From Auricularia sp. M13 (taxonomy: Eukaryota > Basidiomycota > Agaricomycetes > Auriculariales > Auriculariaceae): a stretch of 64,000 bases of DNA. This document shows positions 22,265-33,104 of this stretch, piece after piece; within the stretch, counting starts at the first letter, position 1; every line of letters starts with the position of its first letter. Below the pieces are notes generated by a model. That model was not told where the DNA came from. It made no database searches and worked only from the letters and a program-made list of their open reading frames with translations. The position numbers were made by a program, and so were the translations under genes. Where the stretch lies: positions 1,488,001 to 1,552,000 of the forward strand of contig CM073203.1 of the NCBI GenBank assembly GCA_037042915.1, given 5' to 3'.

Positions 22265-24143
22265 ATGGACGCGGCCGTTATATAGCACAACGGACATGTA
22301 ACGGTGCTTGTATGCTCGTGTCTGACGGTTGGATCTGACATCGATTGGCACAGTAGTACGTAGACTTGACACTCAAGTCACGGGTGTGTTTCTTATTTCC
22401 TCGTATGTCCGATATGCCTTCCCCCGCTCTCTATATGCCTTTATATGTCTCAAAAAGTGTGTACGCCCTATCGGGCTCTCTCGAGGTCAATCGACCCCGA
22501 TCCGGTCGTCTGGCAGCTCATAGTCCAGATCTGGGAAGCAAAGCCCCGACCGATTCACCTTTGGCATGATCGGCCGGATCGGGCCAGACAGCCCGATCTA
22601 CTCAGATTTGGCTCGGTCAACGTCGACCTGGCTGGAGGCCAACGTATAAGAAAATACTCTCATCACTTGCCCGCTCTCAGGCTCTTAATCTTTACTATCT
22701 ACTATTTTGTATCACAACCTGTTACTAATACGAACTATTACTATTCTATCACTTTATTATCTGGAATACTACAGTCGTGGAATTTGTACTAGAGCGTATT
22801 GGAACCCGTAGCCTAGTTATTTCATCCACTGCGCTGTGTGGAGTCGCGCGCAATAGACAACTGAGCTAATGTGGAGACTGCCCAGAGTGGAGCTTCCGGA
22901 ATCATATCCTGCTCCACACCACCTCGGAGCAGCTGCCAACTCGTCGGCGTCCAACTGCATCGAGCCACAGCCAGCGCCGCCTATTGAACACTGGTACTGG
23001 AGGCTCGCAGCTGATTGGACTAGAGTCTTCCGCGACGATGCGGCGAGCTCAGCACTAGCAGGCGTACCGTCGAAGGCTGACAGCTATAAACGCACAGATG
23101 ATGACCACACGGCGGCGCTCTACCAGTGCGCATCCACGGCCGTCATGAACGGCAAGAGGTCTAACATCTTAATCAGGTGTTGCTGGCACTGGATGTGAAT
23201 CCGGGATGGAGATCGTGCACTACTGGACCGTCACCGCGGTAAGTCACGATTGGGAGCCTCGACTGCCGCGGAAAAGTGGCATCCTAGTCGGCGAGTCTAC
23301 AAAGTCGTTGAGAACGCTAGCTGATGCTTATGGCGCTGCGCGCAGTTTCAGGTGTCGACGCGCGTCGGTCAGCGATTCCGATGCGTGATGATTAGTAGGT
23401 GCGGCCTCCCCATCACTCTTCGGAGATCGACATCCTCTTCCTCGACCTCGTAGTGACGTCTCCCGTTGTCGGCGCGCTTGGGGAATCGAAAAGTCAATCC
23501 GTTGTCGACCGCAGGTAGTCAAGAGAGGTATGTGCTGAATGGACTGTATACACTACGCTCGATCACAACGACGGTATCTAGGGCTGTCTATATGGTTGAA
23601 ATACAGAAACATGATCACTTGCTGTTTACTCACCGCAGACATGATCTTGCCCAAACGAGCCAGATCTTGCCAGACCTGACCCTTGCTGGTGCAAGATCTG
23701 GCCAGATCTGGTTATCTGGCTTTGTCTGGCCCGATCGGCCTCTCGCACTTTTTGAGACATACACCTCCCTGTTTGGAGACTGCGTCTTGGCGCCAGGCGC
23801 CTTACAGTCGCCTGCAACAGTATGAACGACTGGTTCATGATCATCAGTGGATCTGACGCGATTTTTCCCTTTCCAATTCGCACCATGTAATTAAGGACGG
23901 AAGAGGTGGAGAGGATGAGCAAAAGCTGACTGGAGATGACTCAAATTTCTTGAGGCCGCGACGACTGTCACTCTTCTGCAGTAGCAACGAGCACTTCAAG
24001 TTCAAATCCAACTTTCCAGCAACTTGCCATGCAAGATGGCTGTATAAGGAGAAGCAGGGCAACTCTATTTCTGGTTGCGATAGAATATACAATTAGTGCA
24101 CGCCGGGGAACCTGCCTCACAATTACTAATGCAAATATCTACC
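22265..24143. other. Intergenic stretch around a putative transposon
   Basis: No gene is supported. Most of it (22446-23759) is the inverted-repeat element listed separately. The frames inside, such as 22869-23198, show no transposase motif. Confidence 0.5.
22446..23759. mobile_element. Putative non-autonomous DNA transposon with TIRs and TA flanks
   Basis: The left end TGTCTCAAAAAGTG (22446-22459) is matched exactly in inverted orientation at 23746-23759. TA dinucleotides flank both ends (22444-22445 and 23760-23761), as expected for a TA target duplication of the Tc1/mariner kind. Beyond the 14 bp core the ends stay similar for about 20 more bases. A second inverted block, GATCGGGCCAGACA at 22577-22590, is matched at 23723-23736 and extends with mismatches over about 35 bp. 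Sub-terminal CCAGATCT-type motifs recur at both ends. The interior of 1.3 kb has no transposase-like frame, so the element would depend on another copy. Confidence 0.6.
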
Positions 24144-25970
24144 TCATAGCAGTGATACGAACATGGCGCCTGCAACATACCAAGAGTTCTCCTCGAAGGC
24201 CTCGTTGCCGACGTAAACTTCGCCCCTCGCGATGGCTTCGTCTTGCTCCGATACGAGATAAGTCGCAGCCGAGCCAGGCCTATTCAGCACCATGACGGGC
24301 TCCAAGATGTCCTTTGGTGACACACCGGCGGTGTAAGGCGGACAAAGCGTTATCTTGTGCGGGCTCTCACAATAGCGGTCGACTTCAAACGTCACGTGAT
24401 GAAGGACAACCCTGAGCCGCCCGGTGGCGACGAGGCCGCGGTAGAGCACATCGTCGACGGTCTTGAGGTACTCGGGGCGAATGCTGCGCTTGCGGTACAT
24501 GTGGCTGAGAAGGAAGGCGACCGTGCGGGGGGCTCCTTCGGGCCGGGATAGCAAAGCTAAAAGATGGATGACGAAGCGGTCGACGGCTGCGGTGAATGTC
24601 GTGCGGGGATATCTCCCCGATGTGAATTCCTCTCGCCTCCAGTGCGCAATTTCGCTGCTGGAATGCTCGTCCTGGTTGAAACCTTTCGGCTCGTAGGGCT
24701 GATTATCAGGATCGAGGTAGAATTCAATGCGCTCCTCGTCGGATAGCACGCAACCGGGATGACCGCAGGAAGGGCAGGGGACCTGAGCGGCTTCTTCTTG
24801 TTTGATGTCTTCAGCTGAAACGTCGGCGGCTGGCGCTGAACCGTCGTCGGCGTCGAAAACGTCATCCGAATCGTCCGTCTCCGTCCAGTAACGCGATCTG
24901 CCATTTTTCGCCAAGTCAACAATCGCCACAGTGTGTTCCCTCGGAACCGAAGCGTCCTCGAGATAGATGTCGAACTGGAGGGTGGCTTTAACGCCAGACG
25001 TCACGACATCAACCGCATGCGGCACATCGGTGCAGAACGCGAGAACCTGGCCAGGGCGGATATGGTACCGCGTTTCTTCGCCGAAATCGTTCAGAATGAC
25101 GAGGTCGCCTCCGGAGTAGCCTTCCGTTGAGGGTGAAGAGCTCCTATAATCAGAACGTACGCGCTTGATCGGGCTGGACTCGTCGATATCCACCGCTTCC
25201 CATTCCTCGTCGCCCGGGTGGTGGTCCTGCGCAAAACCGCAGCCTATGAGCAGCGTGCCTACGTGCGAGTCCGCATGCGTCGTGTCCTTGTGCATTTTGA
25301 AGTGCCCGCCCGGGGTGTACATCGCGAGCTTGTAAAGCACGAGCTTGACGTTGCGGGCGCCGGGAAAGAGGTATCTTCCGACGTGGTCTGCGATGTCCCT
25401 GAAGTACGACGCGCCGTTCGGTAGCCAGCGTGTGGTATTCGCCAGCGGAAGCACCAACCCGCATTGCAGTTGCGCAGCACGGACTTCGAAGCCCCTGCGC
25501 ACGGAATCGTCGTACACTGTATCCCCGCCCATCCCGAACGGCGACGCCGTGGCGAGCTTGCGCACCGCATCGAGATTGAGCGAGCCAATTGTCCCCAGCG
25601 CTGAGCCATCTGCGGAAGAGAAAATTTTGATACTCGTGAGCTGGGACTTCTCTAGCCAGCCGACCCAGTTGCACTCGGGGGTGTAGAGCCAGCGGTTACT
25701 CGAGCAGAACTTGGGCCGCGCGAGCTGCCCGAGGATGAGGCTCAGTGGGTGTGCCACAGCCGGAATCGCCCAGCTGGTCTTCTTTACTGCTGCCTCGTAA
25801 GGGCCCGTGTACAAGCGCGGCTTCCCTAACTGCGAGGGATGCAGGTCGCTGTCACGGAGGTCCTTGTCTGAGACCTGCTTCCAGCCAGCGAGTGGGTTGG
25901 CTTCGAAGTCTGGGCTAGGCGTTCGGGGTCGCGCATCGCCGGAGTTCCAGCCGTAGCTATAATCGTACAT
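24144..25970 (-). CDS. 2-oxoglutarate/Fe(II)-dependent dioxygenase (prolyl 4-hydroxylase-like)
   Basis: Probably a hydroxylase or demethylase using 2-oxoglutarate, O2 and Fe(II); substrate unknown. Single exon, 608 aa, ATG at 25970. The double-stranded beta-helix core spans roughly residues 205-340: YTPGGHFKMHKD with metal ligands His227 and Asp229, GTLLIGC, GGDLVILND, then VPHAVDVVTSGVKATLQFDIY with the third metal ligand His318 and Lys328 as the likely 2-oxoglutarate contact. All key residues are present. The long C-terminal half (residues 345-608) contains an acidic Asp-rich linker and a CPSCGHPGC motif that might bind zinc, but I recognise no domain. It is divergent from the Pinin-like gene (383 bases between starts). 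Confidence 0.85.
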   Translation of the reverse strand: MYDYSYGWNSGDARPRTPSPDFEANPLAGWKQVSDKDLRDSDLHPSQLGKPRLYTGPYEAAVKKTSWAIPAVAHPLSLILGQLARPKFCSSNRWLYTPECNWVGWLEKSQLTSIKIFSSADGSALGTIGSLNLDAVRKLATASPFGMGGDTVYDDSVRRGFEVRAAQLQCGLVLPLANTTRWLPNGASYFRDIADHVGRYLFPGARNVKLVLYKLAMYTPGGHFKMHKDTTHADSHVGTLLIGCGFAQDHHPGDEEWEAVDIDESSPIKRVRSDYRSSSPSTEGYSGGDLVILNDFGEETRYHIRPGQVLAFCTDVPHAVDVVTSGVKATLQFDIYLEDASVPREHTVAIVDLAKNGRSRYWTETDDSDDVFDADDGSAPAADVSAEDIKQEEAAQVPCPSCGHPGCVLSDEERIEFYLDPDNQPYEPKGFNQDEHSSSEIAHWRREEFTSGRYPRTTFTAAVDRFVIHLLALLSRPEGAPRTVAFLLSHMYRKRSIRPEYLKTVDDVLYRGLVATGRLRVVLHHVTFEVDRYCESPHKITLCPPYTAGVSPKDILEPVMVLNRPGSAATYLVSEQDEAIARGEVYVGNEAFEENSWYVAGAMFVSLL

Positions 25971-26353
25971 CGTCGGTGGATGGCGAGCGGAGGAAGCGAT
26001 GTGGAAAATTGTGGCGGAGCCAAAATCTGTTGACTCCGTGAAATTGATCGAGTATTGTCGGAGCTTGGGCGTGCGACTAGACAGCTTGCATAGACCGCGA
26101 GAACAGCACCGTGGGAGGTAGTAAATACCAGGAAATGCCGATATCGTGTCTTGCGCACGATGGCGGCCAATTTATCAGAACGAGGTCGTCATTCGCTTCA
26201 ATGAAGAAACTTTCCCCCAGAGCATCGTCGAGCTCTTCAGACCTCTTTTTTTTTTTTTTTTGGCGAATTCGGTCGATGGCCAGGAGGCAAGGATGATTGA
26301 CACTCCGCCATCGCGCCAGCTCACCGGTTTTCTGTCCTTTCCGCGCACCCACC
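25971..26353. promoter_or_regulatory. Shared promoter region, oxygenase and Pinin-like gene
   Basis: 383 bases separate the opposite ATGs at 25970 and 26354. It contains a 16-base T tract at 26246-26261, a typical nucleosome-excluding promoter element in fungi, about 95 bases before the Pinin-like ATG. Confidence 0.5.
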
Positions 26354-27714
26354 ATGGCAGAGTACGCACGCGCCTTGGAGCATGTACTTGTAATTCTGAC
26401 GCCTAGCTTGCCACTGCAGCGCCGAGCTCGAGACACCCGAAGTGCGGATGGACGATGACGACCGCCAGCCCACGCCTGCTGCCGAATCCGAGGCCCGCGC
26501 GCCGTCGCCGCCGCCGCCCGCGGCCGAGGATGAGCCTGCAAAGCGTGCGTCTAGTCGTCTAAGAAGCTATACTCGTAATGCTGACTGATATGAGTAGCGG
26601 CCAAGCCAGCAGTGCGCCCCAAGCTGGATCTGTCCGCGAAACCCGCCGGTAGGCGCGGCGGCGCGCGGTCGATGTTCGGCGTTCTGCTGGGCACGCTGAA
26701 CAAGGCTAAGATCGAGGACAAGGAGCGCTCAGCGTCCGAGGCGGCCAAGAAACGCGCGCTCATCGACCAGCGGCTGCAGCACAAGCTCAGCAAGGAGACC
26801 AGCGCCGTCCGCAAGGCTGAGGAGGCGCGCCGCGGGCGCCATCTTGCTGCTAAGAAGGAGGATGAGCTCGCTCTCAAGGACTCCATAGTGCGTTACTTCA
26901 CCGGCGCGTTTATTCCTGAATTATTAAGCTAACTTGAGCAAAGATTCGCGCGAGGATGCACCGGCTGCCCACGCTTGCCAACTTTTTACTAACCTCAGAC
27001 ACTGTACCGCTCTCCGTGGACACTGACGAAAATATGGATGCGGAAGAGGTGCGCCGTCCTTCCGTCATCTTTTGAAATTTCCATTGACTTTCGTTCGAAC
27101 CAGGACACCACAACACGCAAACCTGCGAGCGCAGCCGCACGCGCCATCCTCGACGGCCCCCCGCGTGGACACCCGCCACCATTATTCTGGCTCCCCGCAA
27201 TCCTGCTCGATAATCAGAAGGCATTCATCGAGAAACGCAAACAGGAGGTGTGTCTGTGTCCTGATTTTCTCTTCCCGTCACTTTCGTGCTAAACAGCGTT
27301 CGATGTACAGGTCGAGAAGCACCTGCGCACAGAGTGGAAGCTCTGGTGCGAGGAGCGCACCAAGGCTACGGACGAGATTCTCGAGCTGCGCGCGAGGGCG
27401 GCCGAGGTGGAAAAGGAGAAGCGCGAAGCGCGGGAGGCGCAGGAGAAGGAGAAGGAGGGTTCGTGCTCACAGCTTACTTCTCAGTTGAAGTACTGAAATA
27501 CTGACTGACTTGTGCAGAGGCAGAGAAGGAGAAGGAGAAGGCAGGGGAGGACGTACGGATGGCGACGGAGGAAGCGAAGACGGCAGAGACGGCGGCGGCG
27601 GAGGGGGCGACGACGACGGCGGAGCCGAAAGAGGAGCCGCGAGTGGAGGAGGACGTCAAGATGGACGACACGGAGCCGCCCGGCAAAGACGGCGACGAGA
27701 AGGTCGAATATTAG
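26354..27714 (+). CDS. Pinin/SDK/MemA domain protein
   Basis: Pinin homologues are nuclear, associated with the exon junction complex and RNA processing. Exons are 26354-26361, 26420-26544, 26598-26887, 26944-27048, 27104-27247, 27311-27458 and 27518-27714, giving 338 aa with all six joins in phase. The conserved region includes RSMFGVLLGTLNKAKIEDKE, EAAKKRALIDQRLQHKL, a charged coiled coil ending in ELALKDSII, then RLPTLANFLLTSD, HPPPLFWLPAILLDNQKAFIEKRKQEV and EKHLRTEWKLW. The C-terminus is a long Glu/Lys-rich helix followed by an acidic tail. The first exon is only 8 bases; it is supported by a canonical GTACGC donor and by restoring MADAELETPEVRMDDDD in front of the known start of the domain. 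Confidence 0.9.
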
Positions 27715-28255
27715 CAGCGCGCGCGTAGCTAGTTGCCTGCAGGTAAATTCTTCCCTCCTTACATTCTCGCCGACTTGTGTGCTGATCGCACGAATTCAAA
27801 GGTTCCGAATGTGGAATGCGGTAAGATGTAGACCTCGCACGTCTCGTTGTTCTGCTGAAGAAACACTCGGAACTCGGACGTGCAAAATGAAAAACTCAAA
27901 TGTGTGCGGCCGGGGTGCTGTATATTATCACCGATTTCTTTTCTGGTGTGTACATAATGGGCTCGACGTCGCGCCTGACTCTTGTGCTACACCCAGAACC
28001 ATCCGTTTTCCTCTGCTGAATGTGACCCCTTTATGAAGAGCGTCACTGCGGTTCAGGATTTTGGGAGCCCGTCGACCGATAAGTGGCTGTTCAGATTCCT
28101 CTCAGCAGCCGTCTCCCGTCAGAGGGACACTGGCATGAATCCCGTCCTCGTTTACCCCCGCACATTGCCGAGGTGGTCGACGAGCACAGAACTGACGCAT
28201 TCTCATCATGCAGCATGGATTCAATTGAGTACAGCGTGCAGCCTGGTTCCGGCGT
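27715..28255. other. Intergenic, between convergent 3' ends
   Basis: The Pinin-like gene and the aldo-keto reductase converge here. It should hold both terminators; nothing else is seen. Confidence 0.4.
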
Positions 28256-29474
28256 TTACAGCGGACGCGTATCAACCAACAGACTCTGAGCCATCGCACC
28301 AGGAATGGCCCTTTGCCCGCTCACGCCCTGCAGAATCTTGCGGACCTCTTTGTCTTCCTGCTCCGTGATCTGCACCTTCAAAGCGCCTACGTTCTCCACA
28401 AGACGGTCGATGTTGGTCGTCCTATGAGGGTTTAGTCCCAAGCCGATCAGGTCAAGAGGTCGAAATAACGCACGCTGGGATGGGGATGATGTCGTCTCCC
28501 TGCGCCATGACCCACGCGAGGGTGAGCTGGCCGATTGTGACGCCCTTGCTCTCAGCAAGACTCCCGAGCTTCTCGACGAGCTCCACGTTCTTCGGGAAGT
28601 TCTCCTCGGAGTAGCGCGGGAAGAGCAGGCGCTGGTCCGCGGGGTCGAGGTCCGCGCGCGAGCGAATCTTGCCGCCGAGCATGCCGCGCCCGAGCGGGCT
28701 GTACGCGACGACGGGGATGCCGAGCTCGCGGCACGCGCTGAGCAGGCCCACTTGTGGATCCTCGATGTCCAGTGAGAAGGGCGAGTACTCGACCTGCACG
28801 GCGGAGATGGGGTGCACGGCGTGCGCGCGGCGCAGCGTCGCCGCGGAGCACTCGCAGATCCCGATGTACCGCGCCTTGCCTGCCTTGACGAGCTCTGCGA
28901 GCGCTGAGACGGAGTGCTCGATGGGCACGTTGGCGTCGAGGCGGTGCAGGTAGAGCAGGTCGACGAAGGGCAGTCCGAGGCGCTCGAGGAGCTTCTCGGT
29001 AGCGGAGCGAATGCTGCGCAAAATAGATCAAACTCCAATCAATCTATAGGTGGCTTTCGTACTATTCGGGGTCCGAACGAGCGCGGGGTACCCCTCCCTC
29101 GCGTGAAATGCCGACCTTGGACGCAAGGAACTTCACAATTCAAGGTGAGCCGATATTTGCAAGACGAGATACGAACGGAGCTCACCACTTTGTCACGGTT
29201 TCCCGTGCGCTCGAAGTAGCTCCTCAGGGTCTCAGAGTTGTTTCCGTACGCGTCGGAGCTGTCCCAGAATGTGCATCCCAGCTCAATCGCCTTGTCGAAG
29301 AGTTGGAACGCCTTCTCATCGGGGAGCGACTGTCCGCGCGCGTATGAGACGGCCTTGTAGAGTGGAGCGTCAGAAGTGCGATACAGAGCAGCATGTGTAT
29401 GAAAGAGCTACCCCAAGACCATAACCAAGAGCAGAGACGGTAGGGCCGTTGCGTCCAAGAGTGATAGTCTTCAT
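28256..29474 (-). CDS. Aldo-keto reductase (AKR13-like)
   Basis: A cytosolic NADPH-dependent carbonyl reductase. Exons are 29474-29412, 29353-29186, 29130-29063, 29013-28474 and 28421-28256, giving 334 aa with all joins in phase, the usual length. The TIM-barrel landmarks are present: LGRNGPTVSALGYGLG, the catalytic Asp and Tyr in GCTFWDSSDAYGNN, FLASKVGI with the catalytic Lys, DLLYLHRLDANVPIEHSV with the catalytic His, GICECSAATLRRA, QVEYSPFSLDIE, VVAYSPLGRGML, and NFPKNVELVEKL. A TATA box on the same strand (29523-29516) lies 42 bases before the ATG. The duplication described below begins 142 bases upstream of this start, so its promoter lies partly at the array edge. Confidence 0.93.
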
Positions 29475-29515
29475 TTCTGTCAGTATAACGCAAGAGCTCA
29501 CTTTGCTTGAGCTCG

Positions 29516-29523
29516 TATATATA
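29516..29523 (-). promoter_or_regulatory. TATA box of the aldo-keto reductase gene
   Basis: An alternating TATATATA on the minus strand, 42 bases upstream of the ATG at 29474. Confidence 0.55.
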
Positions 29524-30177
29524 CCCTACGCATGCCGTGGCGGCTACCCTGACGGCAGGGTGGGGAGGAAAGCAGCCAATAGCAAGCCGGGCTTCGCGTC
29601 ATCCCCCGCATGTCCTCCGCGTTGGCAAGTGCTTTGTAAGCAGAATTTCTCGTAAGCCTCATGACAAAACGCACTAATATTATGTCAGCAGCCACCATCG
29701 GTCGGAGCGGATGTCAAGAATGCGTGTTGCAACTTCACCCACGATCTGGTGAAGACCTTTCAGTTACAGCGTTATTGGTCCACTCATCAGCTGTCGCAGG
29801 GCTGCGGAAGGGATGTGTGTACCTATGCCTTGGACCTTAGAGCCTGGTTCCATGAATCAACTGAGATTCTGCCATGACAGGTGCGCTGGAAGCCCCTGAC
29901 ATGAGCATCGGAACGACTGCCGTACACGCTGCGGCAAACCACTCCCTCACAGTACTTAGCAGCACACACAACGACATCAAGAGACTGTACTTGATTCTTT
30001 GTGTTCTTTGCGGAAAACGTACGTACTCAAGCTCCAATGCATGTACAGTACACATCCTCGATCAGAATACGAACACACACATATTGAATCTTGAGGGACT
30101 ACGACACCGCATCTCAGTAGTGATTCTCGTTTCCGATCGATCAAACAAGAACATACAGTACCGACTCGGAGTACGTT

Positions 30178-30521
30178 TTAGACGACCCCGCAGAAAGGGC
30201 TCGAGCTCATCGCGTTGCTGCCGCCGTCGTCGTTCGTCGCCTGCACGCAGCTGCCCGTGACGATGGCGGGCACGCACGCCGTCACCGGGCCCGCACGCAC
30301 GCGTTGCGGCTGTACGCCGTGAGCTGCTGCCCGCTCCCGCCTGAGCCGGTGATCCTGAACGACTGGAAGCCGCCGAGCGGCGCGCACGAGTTGTCGAACA
30401 CGTTGCGGCTGCCCGCGGGCACGGTGCAGCCCGTGTCGGAGAAGAGGTCGACGATGACCGCGTTTACGCTGCCCGCGGCGACGGCGGCGAGGAGCGCGAG
30501 CAAGGGTGACTTGAGCTGCAT
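30178..30521 (-). pseudogene. Small secreted cysteine protein, copy 1, frameshifted
   Basis: It has the same start, signal peptide and first cysteines as copy 2, but two extra bases near 30292-30302 (an extra GC/CA step in CCGCACGCACGCG) change the frame. Translation stops after 79 codons with three of the six cysteines. Either the copy is inactive or this is an assembly error in a repeat. The same strand has a TATATA box about 50 bases before the ATG. Confidence 0.8.
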
Positions 30522-32912
30522 GGTGGCTTCAACTTGGTTGCGCTGATTTCGGAGGGGTGAGAGGGTTTATATACCCCTTTTCCGCGGGACTTATCATAAT
30601 TATAGCTTCGTCGCCCTGGCTAGTAATGTCGCCCGTGGAGCATGACAGACGCGGAAATACACGTTTCGCACTGCCGACTAACAGGTACGCCATTGTTTAG
30701 CCCCTCAGTTTATATCCCTGGGATCCGGAACCCCTCTTCTCACGTACTTGTAGTGAAATGCGACTGACCGATGGAGGTCTACGAGTCGAGGACCACAAGA
30801 TGATTTTTGTCTATACATCTCAATATCGCTGCGAAAACCGTTTGACGTTCAGCGGAGACTCCACACTGGGGAGCCACCAAGTTAACGCTTTCCAACCTCA
30901 GTGCGCTGGCAAAAACGCCACAACAACGTGCGTAGGCCCCCAAGTATTGACGTGCACAGGCCTTGACATTCAAACGCATGGACCCTTGCGTCATGTTCCT
31001 TGCAGTGATGCGCTCATATTACATTTAAAGGAATTGCGCCTGATGGCAGGAAACCCGCAGAATTCCCTATATATGCAAACATCATGCTATCATATGACAC
31101 GAGTCTCATTCATACTTTACCCATCACCGAACGCACTTCATAGTTCCGAGATTATGTTTCAAGCATAGTTCAGTGCTCGAGAGCGTCGTTCGAAATAGTT
31201 CCATAGGTTAATATGTACCTCTACAGCTACTTTAAAATTTGAACGCATCATCATCATGGCTTCGCAATCGGAAAGTTTGAGTCGGACCAGAGCCACAGCC
31301 TCAGCAGAGTCTGAGGCTCGAGCTGCGCATGTGGTGTTACACCGCGCATTTCGCGAAGGACTGTTATTTCTCAGAAGCATTCGGACGTAATGTACTGTAA
31401 GGGCCGATCTCCCTTGATGCTACACAGCATGCCCGTAGCCCCTGCGTAACCTTAGCCCACTCAGACTCAGGACTGCGCGGCTGCCGGCTGCCGGGTCCAC
31501 CGCAAAATCGTAACAACTCCCTCGGCAAATATGCGCCTGAGGATTCAGGTTCATGAGCACTCTCAGGCTGAACGCGACACGGTCGGTCTCGCAGAGCACA
31601 CAGAAGGCCGAGCATCGAGTGTATAGTTCACACTGACAAGGCTGCAGTGGCAGGTCTGCCAGTCCGAGTCGGTGTGCGACATTCAGTTGATAGATGACCA
31701 CGCGCCGCCGGCGAGAAAAGTCTCCGGAGCGCAGCGCAAGTGACTCGAACATACAGTAGCTCACGCCGACGTTACTGTACGACTCGGACACCTACACGAT
31801 GTGAAATTGGGAGCGCACTAGCAGCATTCAAGGCGTGCAGGCGCGGGGGTATAGCTATAGAGAGGGTAAGTACTGTCGCCTGCCAGTGGACCGTAATCGC
31901 ACGGAGAAGACTGACCGTTCCTCGAAGTCCGGACACACGAGCTGAAGTCGGGATGAAGGCCGACTCGAAGTACGTCGGCACCTCTGCCGACGTCGCAACA
32001 CCGAGCAGAACGTTGGAATTTAGAAAGGCGGTTCCGCAGAGAACTGCAGCGACGTTGACAGAACTCGATGAGCAGACGTTCAAGGTGGTGGGCAGATTGC
32101 AAGCTTGGCAATGGCGAAGGTGGATCCGGAAGTCTGAAGAAAAGAGTCCCGGGAGCGGCTTGTCGACCTTGCGCCAAATCGCGAATGTCCGCACGGCTCC
32201 TCTACTTATACTCGAACGGTCGACTGAGTGAACGAGCGCTAGCGTAGCCTGAGTGTTGCTTAGACTGAGCGAGCGCTCGCGGGACCTGTGTCGGTGGTGC
32301 ATCCCCAATATAGGCTGCAAAGTATAAATAGGCAATACACGCTATGTTCGATTTGTTGTTTCCGGTCAGGCTTCCCTGCCAGTGCAGGTCTGAACTCACC
32401 TGGCGGTTCCGACCGTCCTCCGTCCGCTTGTCACTGCCAAACGACCCTGCGATGAATTACACTGCGACGAACCATGTTGACATTAACAGCTGGCAGGTCC
32501 AGGGCAGCGATCATGACGCAGAGACTAAGTTCTGGCTGCTTGTCGGGAGTTGTAGCCTGATTCCGAGACTCGAAGTGTGGCGTCGGGTGGTCCACCTTGA
32601 CCTTCTGAGAGCTTCGGAGGGCGGGCAGCTCGGAGGACGCTGGGGTTCGTTGTATGGGCGAAGCACAGCGAGGGCCCGCAACGTGTATGAGCGGTATTGG
32701 CGATGTCGAGTCTCCTGGCGCACGTTCAAGAGAGACTGAGAGCAGAGAGACGTGGGTGCAAGACAAAATTAGGCAAGATCAGGAATGCGGGGAGAGCACT
32801 GAGCAGATCACGGATGCAAGCACCGCGTGCTCCGCCCTGGTCAACTGATACTGTACTTATACTTACTTACCCTCAGCCGGCAGTCACCCCTTCCCCTTCC
32901 CCCGCTGGAGCC
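30522..32912. other. Repeat-unit interior without a supported gene (also 33947-36340 and 37377-39773)
   Basis: These 2.4 kb separate the minus-strand secreted protein gene from the plus-strand ceramidase start in each unit. Two frames recur in all copies (136 codons at 30758 and 123 codons on the minus strand at 31420), but their conservation only reflects recent duplication. A TATAAATA box (32323-32330 in unit 1) lies about 590 bases before the ceramidase ATG and may start a transcript with a long leader. Confidence 0.45.
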
Positions 32913-33104
32913 ATGTTCTCCGTTTCTTCGCACCTGCTCGCCGTCGCCGCCGTCCTCGGGGCGGTCAACGCGCAGTACCTGCTCGGCCTGGGCATCGGGG
33001 ACATCACCGGCCCCGTCGTCGAGACGAACATGATGGGCTACGTCCGCGTTGGCAAGTGCTTTGTAAGCAGAATTTCTCGTAAGCCTCATGACAAAACGCA
33101 CTAA
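32913..33104 (+). pseudogene. Truncated ceramidase 5' copy with chimeric tail (unit 1/2 junction)
   Basis: The frame starts exactly like the intact ceramidase: signal peptide MFSVSSHLLAVAAVLGAVNA and the mature start QYLLGLGIGDITGPV, up to residue 43. At the unit junction it reads into unrelated DNA for about 20 codons (VRVGKCFVSRISRKPHDKTH) and stops at 33104. The 63-aa product would be secreted but lacks every catalytic residue. A copy of the ceramidase promoter lies in front, so transcription is possible. Confidence 0.75.

Larger units (their letters stand above)
29616..33042. repeat. Tandem unit 1 of 3 (3427 bp)
   Basis: This is the first of three direct repeats. It begins with TCCGCGTTGGCAAGTG and ends inside ceramidase exon 1 at GATGGGCTACG. 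It carries a frameshifted copy of the small secreted protein gene (30178-30521), 2.4 kb with no supported gene, and the ceramidase promoter with a truncated exon. It is nearly identical to unit 2. The left flank (before 29616) occurs once, which fixes the boundary. Confidence 0.95.

Noticed and set aside
30758-31168. 136-codon plus-strand frame conserved in all three tandem units
   Set aside because: Conservation comes from recent duplication, not selection. No signal, domain or splice evidence; the composition looks random.
32344-32739. 131-codon frame after a TATAAATA box in units 1 and 2
   Set aside because: The ATG is only 14 bases past the TATA box, so it would lie upstream of the transcription start; the frame is not kept in unit 3.
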